A stretch of 64,000 nucleotides of DNA. Source: Microbacterium aoyamense. GTDB lineage: Bacteria; Actinomycetota; Actinomycetes; Actinomycetales; Microbacteriaceae. The stretch covers positions 1,116,001-1,180,000 of the forward strand of contig NZ_JAKNUT010000001.1 of assembly GCF_023155855.1 (NCBI RefSeq). The letters run 5' to 3'. This document shows, piece by piece, positions 8,105 through 16,811 of the stretch (the stretch's first letter is position 1; each line of letters begins with the position of its first letter). The translations under genes were made by a program, and so were the position numbers. The notes under the pieces are model-generated. The model was not told where the DNA came from. It searched no databases and saw only the letters and a program-made list of their open reading frames with translations.

Positions 8105-8560
8105 ATGGTGACCTTGCTGCTCGATTCGACGCAGCTCGAGGTCGTGCTCTCGGGGTCCGAGAAGGCTCTCGCATTCCGCAAGGGGAATGTTGCCATCGAG
8201 CGATCGACGATCGCGAAGGTGCAGCTGACGGACGATGCCTGGACGTGGCTCCGGGGCGTGCGCTCGCCGGGCACCCACATCCCCGGCGTCCTCGCGATGG
8301 GGACGTGGCGCTCGACCGGGGCGACCGACTTCGCGATCATCCGCAGGCACCGGCCGGCCGTCGTGATCGACCTCGACGGGCATCCCGAGTTCCAGCGGAT
8401 CGTACTCACGACGCGTCACGGCCTCGAACTCGTCCAGGCCCTGCAGCTCGACGTCGCAGGCGCTGCCGCCGACGTCGTCGAGCTCGCCGCCGAGTCGGCG
8501 CCGCCGACCGCGAAGAAGCCGCGGACGCGCAAGGCGCGGACCGCGGCTCCTGCCGTCTGA
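8105..8560 (+). CDS. conserved protein of unknown function, PH-like core with basic tail
   Basis: A 151-residue soluble protein with an ATG preceded by a run of Gs. The first 110 residues alternate short beta strands (LLLDSTQLEVVL, LAFRKGNVAIERSTIAKVQL, DFAIIRRHRPAVVIDL, FQRIVLTT) in a pattern like bacterial PH-type domains that carry an IERSxIAxVxL strand pair. The last 25 residues are Ala/Lys/Arg-rich (KKPRTRKARTAA), probably disordered and able to bind nucleic acid or membrane. No family named with confidence. It is transcribed away from fbiC and converges with the ABC permease gene, one base away. Confidence 0.6.
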   Translation: MVTLLLDSTQLEVVLSGSEKALAFRKGNVAIERSTIAKVQLTDDAWTWLRGVRSPGTHIPGVLAMGTWRSTGATDFAIIRRHRPAVVIDLDGHPEFQRIVLTTRHGLELVQALQLDVAGAAADVVELAAESAPPTAKKPRTRKARTAAPAV

Positions 8561-8561
8561 C

Positions 8562-9380
8562 TCAGCTGACGTCGCGGCGCCAGCTCGCGAGGTAGCCGAT
8601 CACGAGGAACACGACGGCGTAGCCGAGGAGAACGGCCCCGCCGACCCACCATTCGAGTGCGTCGCCGCTCTCGCCGCTCGGGCTGACCGAGAAGACGCTC
8701 GCACCGACGAGGATGTCGCTCGCGGCGCCGGGGAGGAAGCGCGTGGCGTCGGAGAGGCCTTCGACGAAGGATGCCGCGGCCCGAGCGACCGGCTCGAGGA
8801 ACTGCGTGAACACGAGCACGCCGACGATCGCGCCGACCTGATTGCGCACGAGGGCGCCGACGCCGATGCCGATCAGCACCCACAGGACGTAGGCGAGCAG
8901 CATCCGTCCGAGCAGCGCCCACGTGTCGGGCGACGTCAGCTCGGTGTCGAGCCCGTACCCCGAGACGAAGCCGGCGGCGGGGCCGACGGACGCGACGATC
9001 CCGATGACACCGAAGAGCACGCCGACCACGACCCCGCAGAGGATCTTCGCCCACAGCACGGTTCCGCGCCGGGGAGTGGCCAGGAACGTCGGTGTGAGCG
9101 TCTTGTGGCGGAACTCGCCCGTCACCAGCAGCGTCCCGATGAGGAGGGGGAACACGTACCCGACGGAGGTCGCCGCACTGTACAGCGTGCCGGCGATGCC
9201 GTCGGACGGGAACTGCGGTCCGGCGTCGCCGAGGGCACCGGTCGCCGAGGCGGCGAACACGAAGCCCAGCACGGAAGCGGTGAAGCCGACGTAGGCGACG
9301 AGGACGATCGCGAGGATCCACCACATCGACGTCGTGAACTGCTTCGTGACCTCGGATCGGGTCGCGGCGGCGAGGCTCAT
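8562..9380 (-). CDS. ABC-2 type exporter permease subunit
   Basis: A 272-residue membrane protein with six hydrophobic segments and the layout of ABC-2 permeases: a cytoplasmic N-terminus (SEVTKQFTTS), a first helix, a large outside loop, then GEFRHKTLTPTFLATPRR, a cytoplasmic coupling region typical of this family. It overlaps the upstream ATPase gene by four bases and surely forms the membrane part of the same transporter. Substrate unknown; such two-gene systems often export antibiotics, peptides or lipids. Confidence 0.85.
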   Translation of the reverse strand: MSLAAATRSEVTKQFTTSMWWILAIVLVAYVGFTASVLGFVFAASATGALGDAGPQFPSDGIAGTLYSAATSVGYVFPLLIGTLLVTGEFRHKTLTPTFLATPRRGTVLWAKILCGVVVGVLFGVIGIVASVGPAAGFVSGYGLDTELTSPDTWALLGRMLLAYVLWVLIGIGVGALVRNQVGAIVGVLVFTQFLEPVARAAASFVEGLSDATRFLPGAASDILVGASVFSVSPSGESGDALEWWVGGAVLLGYAVVFLVIGYLASWRRDVS

Positions 9381-11011
9381 CGCTGCTCACCTCCCTCGTT
9401 CTCGTCGCGGTGATCGGCGGGTTCCGCCCATTCCGAGTCCTGGTCGACCAGCGAGCCGAACTCCTCCGTCGCTTCGGCGGTCTCCTGCTCGTCAGCGGTC
9501 GGCGGCTTCTCGTCCTTCGTCGTGTCGAAGGACGAGAAGAACGCGTCCGCGTCGACGTCCGAGGTCGTCTTGTCGTACGTGTCGAAGGGGCGTTCGTCGG
9601 TGCCGGCTTCGGCGTTCTCGAGCTCTTGATCGACCTCGCCGAGAGCCTCGACATCGGGGTCTGCGTCGACCGGCGCGACGGGATCCGCTTCGGGGAAGAC
9701 AGCGTCGGCGGCGAGCCCCTCGGGAAGGGGCTCCGAGTCGACAGGAGCCGCGGCATCCGTCGCCTCGTCCTCCGCCTCGCTCGCGACCGGTACGACGTCG
9801 ATCACGCCCGTCGCCGCGACGGCGAACGCGTGGGGTGCCTCGAGATCGATCGGCTGCGCTTCGGCGACGGGGATGGTGCCCGTCGCGACGGTCTCGCCGG
9901 ACGTCGATGTCGCGAAGGCTGCCCCGGCGACGGCTGCTTCGGGTGCTCCCGCTCCCGTCGGACCGCCCGTCGCCTCGACTTCGAGCTCCTCGGCGACCGA
10001 CGCGGCCTCTTCGGGCGAGGCCGGTTCGGGAACGTCCTCGACCACCGGGTCGGGCATCGCGTCCTCCACGATCGGCACCCCCACGGGAGCCATGGCTCCC
10101 GACGCGCTCGCGTGGACGCGCGCGCCGCTCACGAGCTCGAGGAAGACCTCTTCGAGGGCGGGCCCCCTGCGCTGCAGTGACGACAGCGCGACGCCGGCGT
10201 CCGCGGTGATCACGCCGACCTCGGCGGGCGTCAGGTTGCGCACCGTCACACCCGAGCGGAGCACTTCGAACGGCACGTCGGCACTCGTCAGAGCATCCGC
10301 GAGGGACGCCCGGTCCGGAGCATCCACCACCGTCGCGTACTCGGTCGGATCGGCGAGCTCGTCGAGCCCGCCCTGGAAGACGAGTCGCCCCTGCGAGACG
10401 ATCAGGAGCGCGTCCACCGTCTGCTGCACTTCGGTCAGCAGGTGCGACGAGATCAGAACCGTGCGGCCCTCGCGCGCGAGCTGGCGCAGGAATCCGCGCA
10501 TCCAGCGGATGCCCTCGGGATCGAGGCCGTTCGCGGGCTCGTCGAGCACGAGCACGCCCGGGTCGCCCAGCAGCGCGTACGCGAGGCCGAGGCGCTGCCG
10601 CATGCCGAGTGAGAACCCGCCGACCTTGCGGCCCGCGGCATCCGACAATCCGACCAGGCCGAGCACTTCGTCGACGCGGGCGTCCGAGATCCTCGCGGCC
10701 CTCGCGTAGACGCGCAGGTGATTGGCCGCGGTGCGGCCGGGGTGGAAGCTGGATGCCTCGAGCACCGCACCGACCGTCTGAAGGGGCTGCGGGAGCTTCG
10801 CGTACGGCACGCCGCCGATGGTCGCCCGCCCGCTCGTGGGGCGCACGAGGCCGAGCAGGATCCGCAGGCTCGTCGTCTTGCCGGCGCCGTTGGGGCCGAG
10901 GAAGCCGGTGACGCGTCCGGGCTCGACGCGCGCCGTGAAGTCCGACACCGCCGCGACGGCGCCGAAGCGCTTGGTCACGCCGGAGAACTCCAGCACCTGT
11001 CCTTCGGGCAT
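9377..11011 (-). CDS. ABC transporter ATPase with a long acidic C-terminal extension
   Basis: Residues 1 to about 300 form a complete ABC ATPase: Walker A GPNGAGKT (Lys45), signature region SLGMRQRLGLA, Walker B VLVLDEPANGLDP and the H-loop SSHLL. ATPases of this kind normally end near residue 300-320. Here another roughly 240 residues follow, made almost only of Ala, Glu, Asp, Val, Pro and Thr (for example PEPASPEEAASVAEELEVE), with no predicted fold and a strong negative charge. GAGAGGG before the ATG is the ribosome site. It works with the overlapping permease downstream. The tail may be a regulatory or partner-binding arm; its function is unknown. Confidence 0.85.
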   Translation of the reverse strand: MPEGQVLEFSGVTKRFGAVAAVSDFTARVEPGRVTGFLGPNGAGKTTSLRILLGLVRPTSGRATIGGVPYAKLPQPLQTVGAVLEASSFHPGRTAANHLRVYARAARISDARVDEVLGLVGLSDAAGRKVGGFSLGMRQRLGLAYALLGDPGVLVLDEPANGLDPEGIRWMRGFLRQLAREGRTVLISSHLLTEVQQTVDALLIVSQGRLVFQGGLDELADPTEYATVVDAPDRASLADALTSADVPFEVLRSGVTVRNLTPAEVGVITADAGVALSSLQRRGPALEEVFLELVSGARVHASASGAMAPVGVPIVEDAMPDPVVEDVPEPASPEEAASVAEELEVEATGGPTGAGAPEAAVAGAAFATSTSGETVATGTIPVAEAQPIDLEAPHAFAVAATGVIDVVPVASEAEDEATDAAAPVDSEPLPEGLAADAVFPEADPVAPVDADPDVEALGEVDQELENAEAGTDERPFDTYDKTTSDVDADAFFSSFDTTKDEKPPTADEQETAEATEEFGSLVDQDSEWAEPADHRDENEGGEQR

Positions 11012-11128
11012 GCCGCACCCTCTCGTCGTCGGAAGCCGTTCTCGCTATCTTTGCGGAAATCGCCCCCCGCGTGCGGGAAATATCCTCGCGCGGCACTTCG
11101 CTCGAGGGCTGCCGGTAGCCTGTCCCTC

Positions 11129-12187
11129 GTGAGCGACGCCCCGGAATCCACCGTTCTCTCCCGCGTGCAGGGGAGCCTCGGGCACATCACCCTCAATCGC
11201 CCACGCGCGATCAATGCGCTGGATCTCGGCATGATCCGCTCGATCGCCGACACGCTGGATCGCTGGCAGACCGACACCGACGTCGATGTCGTGGTCCTCG
11301 ACGGAGCGGGGGATCGCGGCTTCTGCGCGGGCGGTGACGTGCGCGGTCTCGCCGAGCAGATCTCTTCAGGCGATCCGGGCGCCACGGCGACGTTCTTCCG
11401 CGCCGAGTACGCCCTCAACGCCCGCATCGCGGAGTACTCGACGCCCATCGTCGCGCTCGCCGACGGCATCACGATGGGCGGGGGCATCGGCCTGGCGGGT
11501 CACGCGGCGATCCGGGTCGTGACCGAGCGGTCGAAGCTCGCCATGCCCGAGACCCGCATCGGCTTCACTCCCGACGTGGGCGGGACGTGGCTGCTCGCGC
11601 GCTCGCCGGGTCGGCTCGGAGAGTTCTTCGGGCTGACGGGATCGACGATGGATGCCTCGGACGCGATCTACACCGGCTTCGCCGACTACTTCGTGCCCAG
11701 CGAGCACCTCGACGCGGTGCGCGAGGCCCTCGAGACGCGCGCCGACCCGACGAGCCCGACCGAGATCGTGCTGCTCTTCGACGAGACACCACCGCCGTCC
11801 CGCCTCGTCGCGGCGCGCGCGTGGATCGACGACGCCTTCGCCGCCGACACCGTCGCCGGAATCGTCGAACGGCTGCGCGCGCGGCCCGAGGCCGAGGCAT
11901 CCGCCACCGCCGATCTGCTCGAGGAGCTCTCGCCGACGGGGCTCGCGGTGACCCTCGCCGCCGTCCGGCGGGCGCGCGAACTGCCCGACCTTCGGGCCGC
12001 CCTCGCACAGGAATACGGCCTCGTCCTGTGGTTCGCGCACACGCAGCCCGACCTGATCGAGGGCATCCGGGCGCAGCTCATCGACAAGGACCGGTCTCCG
12101 AAGTGGCGTCCGGCCTCGATCGCCGATCTCGCACCCGACGTCGCCGAGACCGCCCTCGCCTACGCCCCTTCCGCTCCGCTCTGGTGA
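11129..12187 (+). CDS. enoyl-CoA hydratase/isomerase family, 3-hydroxyisobutyryl-CoA hydrolase type
   Basis: A 352-residue crotonase-fold protein. The length, the FCAGGDVRGL oxyanion-hole motif, GGGIGLAGHAAIRV, MPETRIGFTPDVGGTWLL and the C-terminal ECH_2-type region (residues about 200-352) match 3-hydroxyisobutyryl-CoA hydrolases, which act in valine breakdown and release 3-hydroxyisobutyrate. Many actinobacterial proteins of this length are annotated only as enoyl-CoA hydratase. A GTG start is chosen since everything upstream in frame is the antisense of the ABC gene's promoter. The stop overlaps the next ATG by one base (TGATG). Confidence 0.82.
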   Translation: MSDAPESTVLSRVQGSLGHITLNRPRAINALDLGMIRSIADTLDRWQTDTDVDVVVLDGAGDRGFCAGGDVRGLAEQISSGDPGATATFFRAEYALNARIAEYSTPIVALADGITMGGGIGLAGHAAIRVVTERSKLAMPETRIGFTPDVGGTWLLARSPGRLGEFFGLTGSTMDASDAIYTGFADYFVPSEHLDAVREALETRADPTSPTEIVLLFDETPPPSRLVAARAWIDDAFAADTVAGIVERLRARPEAEASATADLLEELSPTGLAVTLAAVRRARELPDLRAALAQEYGLVLWFAHTQPDLIEGIRAQLIDKDRSPKWRPASIADLAPDVAETALAYAPSAPLW

Positions 12188-13023
12188 TGAGCGCGCCCGC
12201 GAAGACCGAGCGCCGCAGGGCGTACTCGATGGGCGTCGCCGTCGACTGGTTCTTCTTCGTCTTCGCGGGGCTCGCCGCCATCTGGCTCGCCTACCTCAGC
12301 TTCACCGAGACGTTCCAGGTCGGGTGGTGGGGCATCCCGTTCGCGATCGCGTTCTGGGTGCTGCTCGCGTACCTCGTCCTGCCTCGGCTGCACCGCATCC
12401 TCACGACGATCTACGTGCCCGACTACTTCATCGGTCGCGCGCGCACGAGCGACGGCCTGCTCGGCGATCCCATCAATCTCGCGTTCCTCGGCGAGGGTGC
12501 GCAGATCGAGCAGTCGCTGCGCGAAGCGGGCTGGACGAAAGCCGACCCCGTCACGCTGCGCTCCTCGTGGCGGATCATCACGTCGACGATCACGAAGCGC
12601 AGCTATCACGAGGCGCCCGTGAGCCCGCTCTTCCTCTTCGGTCGTCAGCAGGACTTCGCGTACCAGCAGGAGGTGGACGGCAACCCCGCGCAGCGCCACC
12701 ACGTGCGGTTCTGGAAGTGCCCCGACGATTGGCTGCTTCCCGGCGGGCGTCGCGTCGACTGGCTCGCAGCCGGCACCTTCGATACGCGCGTGGGCCTGTC
12801 GCTGTTCACACTGCAGGTGACGCACAAGATCGACGCCGACACCGACATCGAGCGTGATCACATCGTCGCGACCGTGACGGATGCCGATACCCGGGTGACC
12901 GTGGACGTCATCGCCGACTTCTCCACCGGCTACCACGCGCGCAACGGGGGCGGAGACAGCATCACGACCGATGGAGACCTGCCGGTCGTCGATGTACGCG
13001 CGCTGGCGGAGACGGCCTCATGA
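12187..13023 (+). CDS. LssY C-terminal domain membrane protein
   Basis: A 278-residue protein with two N-terminal membrane helices (about residues 17-37 and 45-65) and a large LssY_C domain, recognised by the block DPINLAFLG, the following LREAGWTKADPVTLRSSWR, the YHEAPVSPLFLFGRQQDFAYQ segment and the HHVRFWKC strand. LssY_C occurs alone or fused to PAP2 phosphatases; its activity is not established. It is coupled by a TGATG overlap to the hydrolase upstream and by an ATGA overlap to a small membrane protein downstream, making a three-gene unit. Confidence 0.8.
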   Translation: MSAPAKTERRRAYSMGVAVDWFFFVFAGLAAIWLAYLSFTETFQVGWWGIPFAIAFWVLLAYLVLPRLHRILTTIYVPDYFIGRARTSDGLLGDPINLAFLGEGAQIEQSLREAGWTKADPVTLRSSWRIITSTITKRSYHEAPVSPLFLFGRQQDFAYQQEVDGNPAQRHHVRFWKCPDDWLLPGGRRVDWLAAGTFDTRVGLSLFTLQVTHKIDADTDIERDHIVATVTDADTRVTVDVIADFSTGYHARNGGGDSITTDGDLPVVDVRALAETAS

Positions 13024-13535
13024 CCTCACGGCCGGAGAAGCGCGCGGCGTTCGAGCCGGCGGAGCGGCTGCTGGCCCCGACCGGGTACGACCCGAGGATG
13101 CCGCGCCCCGCGACGACCACGGTCGCGTGCCTTCTCGTCCTGCTGCGCGTCGGTGCCGGGGTCCTCGTGCTGATCGCCCTCGCGAACAACTGGACCGCTC
13201 TCCTCCAGGACCCCGATCTCATCGCGGACGGGTGGGATCCCTCGTCCGACGTCGCGCACTACGGCCTCTGGGTCGTGCTGGCGATCGGTGGCATCGTGCT
13301 ACTGATCGACCTGCTCCTGGCTGTCTTCGTCTACCGCGGTCGCAACTGGGCGCGCATGTTCATGATGGTCGTGACGGTCCTCTCGATCAGCTCGTCGTTC
13401 TTCACGTGGTGGGTGCAGGGGCAGGAGATCAAGATCGAGACGACGTTCGTCTCGCTGAGCATCGACATCCTGCTGCTGCTCGCGCTGTCGAGCCGCAGCG
13501 CCGCCGCGTACGCGCGTCGCAACGAGAAGCAGTGA
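13020..13535 (+). CDS. four-helix membrane protein of unknown function
   Basis: A 171-residue protein with four hydrophobic segments (about 34-54, 82-104, 113-128 and 140-158) and a charged C-terminus (RRNEKQ). The layout resembles small actinobacterial DUF2127-like or unnamed membrane proteins, but no family can be named. It overlaps the LssY_C gene by four bases and so is likely its partner. Confidence 0.6.
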   Translation: MTSRPEKRAAFEPAERLLAPTGYDPRMPRPATTTVACLLVLLRVGAGVLVLIALANNWTALLQDPDLIADGWDPSSDVAHYGLWVVLAIGGIVLLIDLLLAVFVYRGRNWARMFMMVVTVLSISSSFFTWWVQGQEIKIETTFVSLSIDILLLLALSSRSAAAYARRNEKQ

Positions 13536-13562
13536 CGCCCCGGATCCGGCCGTCAACCAGAA

Positions 13563-13610
13563 CATTCCCGTCGAGACCGGCTACCGTTGCCTCTGGTTCG
13601 GCGAGGATGG
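13563..13610. repeat. intergenic palindromic element, copy 1 (diverged)
   Basis: CATTCCCGTCGA at the left and GGTTCGGCGAGGATGG at the right lie in the gap between 13535 and the J-domain gene. The same two blocks, less diverged, recur at 22791-22838. In this copy the two arms pair only partly. Confidence 0.4.
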
Positions 13611-13656
13611 TGTGGTTCGCGGGCTCGCGCCGGCGCGTGGATGTGAGGGGAGTTCC

Positions 13657-14586
13657 GTGTTCGACAGTCCGCTCTCGGCGTCGGCCTACGAAGTGCTCGG
13701 GGTCGAGGCATCCGCCGACGACGAGACGCTCCGCAGGGCCTACCGCCTCCGGCTGCGGCAGACGCACCCCGACACAGGCGGCGACGCGGCGGTGTTCATC
13801 CAGGTCCAGCGCGCGTGGGAACTGGTCGGAGAGCCTGCGGCCCGGGCCGCCTACGACCGCGGTCACGGCTTCGGCGCACCGGCGTTCTCGCCGGACGCCC
13901 CCGTGTGGCGCCCGGCGCGCGCGACCGCGGACACCCGCCCGCGGGCCCGTTCGCACGGTCAGCCGGGTGGCTGGCGACGCGAGCGCTACCTGACGCTCAT
14001 GCGCGAGTGGGTCGGCCGCGGCGCGACGCTGGAGGATCCCTACGATCCGGCGCTCGTACGATCCGCGCCCCATCACGTGCGCAGACTTCTCGCGGATGCG
14101 CTGGCGGAAGAGGCCACCGCGCGCATCGTCGGCGACCTCGGGATGGGCTACACCGTGTGGCACGACGTCGAGGCGAGCGGGCGCAGCGGTGATCCCGACG
14201 CCAAGATCGACCACATCGTGCTCGGCCCGAGCGGCCTCTACGGAGTCCTCTCGGAGGACTTCGGCGGGCCGGTGCGGTTCCGCCGCGGTGAGGTCATCGG
14301 CGACGGGGTGCGCGAAGCGCCCATCGCCGGCCTGCTCGCGCGCATGCGCGTCGTCGCCCGCGCCGCCGGCGTGCGCTTCGGTGGCGCGATCGTCGTCCTC
14401 CCCGACGACGACGTCGATCAGCCCATCACCGAGCTCGGCAAGGTGCGCGGCACACCCGTCGCGGTGGTCTCGCGCAGCGCGTTGTCGACGGTGCTGCGGC
14501 GCGGCGTCACGGGGGTACGCGCGGTCGGGGGCAACGAGTCGTTCGACGTTCGCACGCGCCTGCAGCAGACCGTGCGGTTCGCTTAG
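13657..14586 (+). CDS. J-domain protein fused to a NERD-like domain
   Basis: The GTG start is preceded by GAGGGGAG, which is why I prefer it to an in-frame ATG 45 bases upstream. Residues 1-70 form a J domain with the HPD motif at 37-39 (RQTHPDTGGD) that would stimulate a DnaK/Hsp70 ATPase. A Pro/Arg-rich linker follows, then from about residue 150 a domain with GYTVWHDVEA and KIDHIVLGPSGLYGVLSEDF, which is the core of NERD (nuclease-related) domains: IDHxVxGPxGLxxV. The usual catalytic K-X-W of NERD is here replaced by the EDFGGPV region, so nuclease activity is doubtful. No DnaJ zinc-finger region is present. 309 residues in all; stands alone. Confidence 0.72.
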   Translation: MFDSPLSASAYEVLGVEASADDETLRRAYRLRLRQTHPDTGGDAAVFIQVQRAWELVGEPAARAAYDRGHGFGAPAFSPDAPVWRPARATADTRPRARSHGQPGGWRRERYLTLMREWVGRGATLEDPYDPALVRSAPHHVRRLLADALAEEATARIVGDLGMGYTVWHDVEASGRSGDPDAKIDHIVLGPSGLYGVLSEDFGGPVRFRRGEVIGDGVREAPIAGLLARMRVVARAAGVRFGGAIVVLPDDDVDQPITELGKVRGTPVAVVSRSALSTVLRRGVTGVRAVGGNESFDVRTRLQQTVRFA

Positions 14587-14592
14587 CCGCCG

Positions 14593-14964
14593 CTACGCGG
14601 CATCCGGATCCTCCGACCACGCCGCGAGCTCGTTGCCCGCCGGATCGACGAAGTGGAACCGACGGCCGCCCGGGAAGCCGTAGATGTCGTGCCGGATGCT
14701 CCCGCCAGACGCGACGACGGCGTCACGCGCGGCTTCGAGATCCGCGACATACAGCACTGCGAGGGGCGCCGCCTGGAGAGTGGCGTCGCCGGTGGTGCCG
14801 TTGACGGCGAGGACCGTGCCGCTGCCCGAGGTGTCGACGTATTCGGGACCGTAGCTCGTGAACTCCCAGCCGAACGCGGCGGTGTAGAAGTCACGGGCCG
14901 CGCGCACGGCGTCGGCGCCGTCGGCGCGCAGTTCGACGAGATCGATGTGGTTCGAAGTGGGCAT
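14593..14964 (-). CDS. VOC (glyoxalase/bleomycin-resistance) family protein
   Basis: A 123-residue protein with the beta-alpha-beta-beta-beta repeats of the vicinal-oxygen-chelate fold: FYTAAFGWEF in the first half, LYVADLEAARDAVVASGGSI and FVDPAGNELAAW in the second. This form often lacks a full metal site and is common in actinobacteria; substrate cannot be told. Six bases separate its end from the convergent J-domain gene. Confidence 0.8.
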   Translation of the reverse strand: MPTSNHIDLVELRADGADAVRAARDFYTAAFGWEFTSYGPEYVDTSGSGTVLAVNGTTGDATLQAAPLAVLYVADLEAARDAVVASGGSIRHDIYGFPGGRRFHFVDPAGNELAAWSEDPDAA

Positions 14965-15002
14965 GGCACCGGTCTAGCACCGGGCGCCGACACCGTCGAG
15001 GG

Positions 15003-16673
15003 TCAGTCGAGTCCGAGGAGTGCGAGCGGGTGGGTGAGTCGCCACCACGCGCTCGGCGGCTCGATGTCCTCGCCGAGCTGCAGATCCACCGTCGTCCGGT
15101 CCAGCGGTCCCGTGACGGTGAGGCTCCCGACCTCGGCGCCCTTCGCGCGCGCGTCGCCGAGCGAGAAGGTGGTCTCGGCCGTTCCGGATCCGCCGTTCCA
15201 GAGGATCACCGACGCATCCGTCGTCGTCACGATCGGCACGTCCTGACCCCACTCGGTCGTCACGCGACCCACCGAGGTGCCGGCGGTCACCGACGGTACG
15301 GGCTGCAGTTCGGCTTCGAGCTGGGTGTAGAGGGCTCGGGATGCCGCGACCCGCGTCGCATCGTCGGGCTGGATGAGTACCGATGCGTAAGCGCGGACGA
15401 CCGTTTCGCCGATCGTGATGTCCTTCGCGGAGAGCAGGTTGTAGCCGACGAGCGTGCCGGTCTTGATGCCGAGCACGCCGGGGTCCGCGAGGAGCCCGTT
15501 GGAATTCTGCACGAGTCCGGCTCCGGGCAGCTCGACGGCCGGCGTCGCGACGATGCCGGCGATGACGGGGTTCGCGAGTGCCTTCTGTCCCAGCGCGAGT
15601 AGCGCTTCGGGGGTCGCGACGTTGCCGGGATCCATCCCGGTCGGCTCGACGACCGTGACACCGTCGATGCCGTGGGAGCGCAGCCAGCTGTTCGCGGCAG
15701 CGGCGAAAACGGCGTCGGTCGGCCAGAGGTTGCCGGCGAGCCGATCCGCGTAGTTGTTCGCCGAACCGATGAGCATGCCCTGGAGCATCTGGAACTCGGT
15801 GAGGGATCCGCCGACGGGCACGTCGAGTGCGGATTCGCCGTTGTCGCGATACGACCAGTAGCGCGCGCGGTCGCTGTACGAGAACCGGAACTCAGGACCC
15901 TGCTCACCCGCCGCGAGCGGCATCTCCTCGAGAACGACGAGGGCGGTCACGACCTTCGTGATGCTCGCCATGGGCTGCAGGTCGCCGGTCGTCGCAAGGC
16001 TGCCGGGGATGCCGGCGACCGATAGGGAGGCGCTGCCCTGCGCCGGCCACGCCGGAGCCGCGGCCGCGGCGGGAACCGGCTGCACCGCCATCGCCTCGAC
16101 GGACGGGGCGACCTCGTGCAGCGGCCACAGCAGAGCGCCGGCCGCATAGACCCCGAGGACGCCGGCGACGAGCACCGTCGGAACGACGACGCTCGGTCGG
16201 AACGGCGAGCGACGGGGGCGCCGCTCGAGCAGGTCGGGTGCCTCCGCCTCGGGCTTCGTGCCGTCCGTGAGCGACGCGGGGGAGCGGCGGAGGGAGGCTT
16301 CGGTGACCCACGTGAGGGCCGGCGGCGCGATCGGCGCGGGTGGCGCCGGTGTCGTGGAACCGTCGGGGGTCACCGGAGCGTCCGGCGCCGCGGGCTGGGC
16401 CGGCGCATTCACGGCGGCGGAAGCATCCGGCAACGCGGGAGCGGCGGGAACCGGCGGCGCCGTGGAGACGGATGACGTGCCGCCCACCGCGTCCGCAGCT
16501 TCCGGGATCGGGGATCGCGGTGCGCGGGACGAGACGTACGGCGGCTTCGTGATCGGCGGGTGCGCGGGCTTCTCCTCCGCGGCGAGGGTCGCCGTCTCGC
16601 CCGTGACCTCACCGGGCGCGCCCGCGCTGCGGAGTGCGCGCCGCGATCGAGCGGGGGGATCTTCCGAGGTCAC
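15003..16673 (-). CDS. D-alanyl-D-alanine carboxypeptidase (penicillin-binding protein, S11 type)
   Basis: A 556-residue peptidoglycan enzyme that trims the terminal D-Ala. All three active-site motifs are present: Ser237-X-X-Lys240 (SITK), SANN (the SXN motif) and KTGT. About 160 residues of Ala/Pro-rich, probably disordered cytoplasmic sequence come before a single membrane helix (about 163-184, SVVVPTVLVAGVLGVYAAGAL), so the enzyme is anchored by its N-terminus, not secreted with a cleaved signal and a C-terminal amphipathic anchor as in E. coli DacA. GTG start. Its upstream region is shared with the TPP riboswitch promoter. Confidence 0.87.
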   Translation of the reverse strand: MTSEDPPARSRRALRSAGAPGEVTGETATLAAEEKPAHPPITKPPYVSSRAPRSPIPEAADAVGGTSSVSTAPPVPAAPALPDASAAVNAPAQPAAPDAPVTPDGSTTPAPPAPIAPPALTWVTEASLRRSPASLTDGTKPEAEAPDLLERRPRRSPFRPSVVVPTVLVAGVLGVYAAGALLWPLHEVAPSVEAMAVQPVPAAAAAPAWPAQGSASLSVAGIPGSLATTGDLQPMASITKVVTALVVLEEMPLAAGEQGPEFRFSYSDRARYWSYRDNGESALDVPVGGSLTEFQMLQGMLIGSANNYADRLAGNLWPTDAVFAAAANSWLRSHGIDGVTVVEPTGMDPGNVATPEALLALGQKALANPVIAGIVATPAVELPGAGLVQNSNGLLADPGVLGIKTGTLVGYNLLSAKDITIGETVVRAYASVLIQPDDATRVAASRALYTQLEAELQPVPSVTAGTSVGRVTTEWGQDVPIVTTTDASVILWNGGSGTAETTFSLGDARAKGAEVGSLTVTGPLDRTTVDLQLGEDIEPPSAWWRLTHPLALLGLD

Positions 16674-16698
16674 CCGCCTACGGTACCCCGCCGAACGC

Positions 16699-16704
16699 TA
16701 TACT
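16699..16704 (+). promoter_or_regulatory. -10 element for the thiamine-transport operon
   Basis: TATACT, one of the few near-consensus -10 boxes in the window, sits 9 bases before the conserved 5' part of the TPP riboswitch. No clear -35 box is seen, as is common in actinobacteria. Confidence 0.55.
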
Positions 16705-16712
16705 CATGGCCA

Positions 16713-16803
16713 CAACCACGGGAGTCCGGTGAGCCGGGCTGAGAGGAAGCGATCCACGCTTCGACCGTCGAACCTGATCCGGATCATGCCGGCGCAGGGA
16801 GGG
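16713..16803 (+). ncRNA. TPP riboswitch (THI element)
   Basis: The conserved elements appear in order: CGGGAGTCC with GGTGAGCC, then GGGCTGAGAGG (the CUGAGA block that contacts the pyrimidine ring of TPP), a variable stem AAGCG/CGCTT, then ACCGTCGAACCTGATCCGG with GATCATGCCGGCG and GCAGGGAGGG (consensus ACCU-UGAACCUGAUCUGGAUAAUGCCAGCGUAGGGA). The final GGGAGGG is also the ribosome site of ykoE, eight bases before its ATG, so TPP binding most likely blocks translation. Confidence 0.95.
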
Positions 16804-16811
16804 AGCATCCG

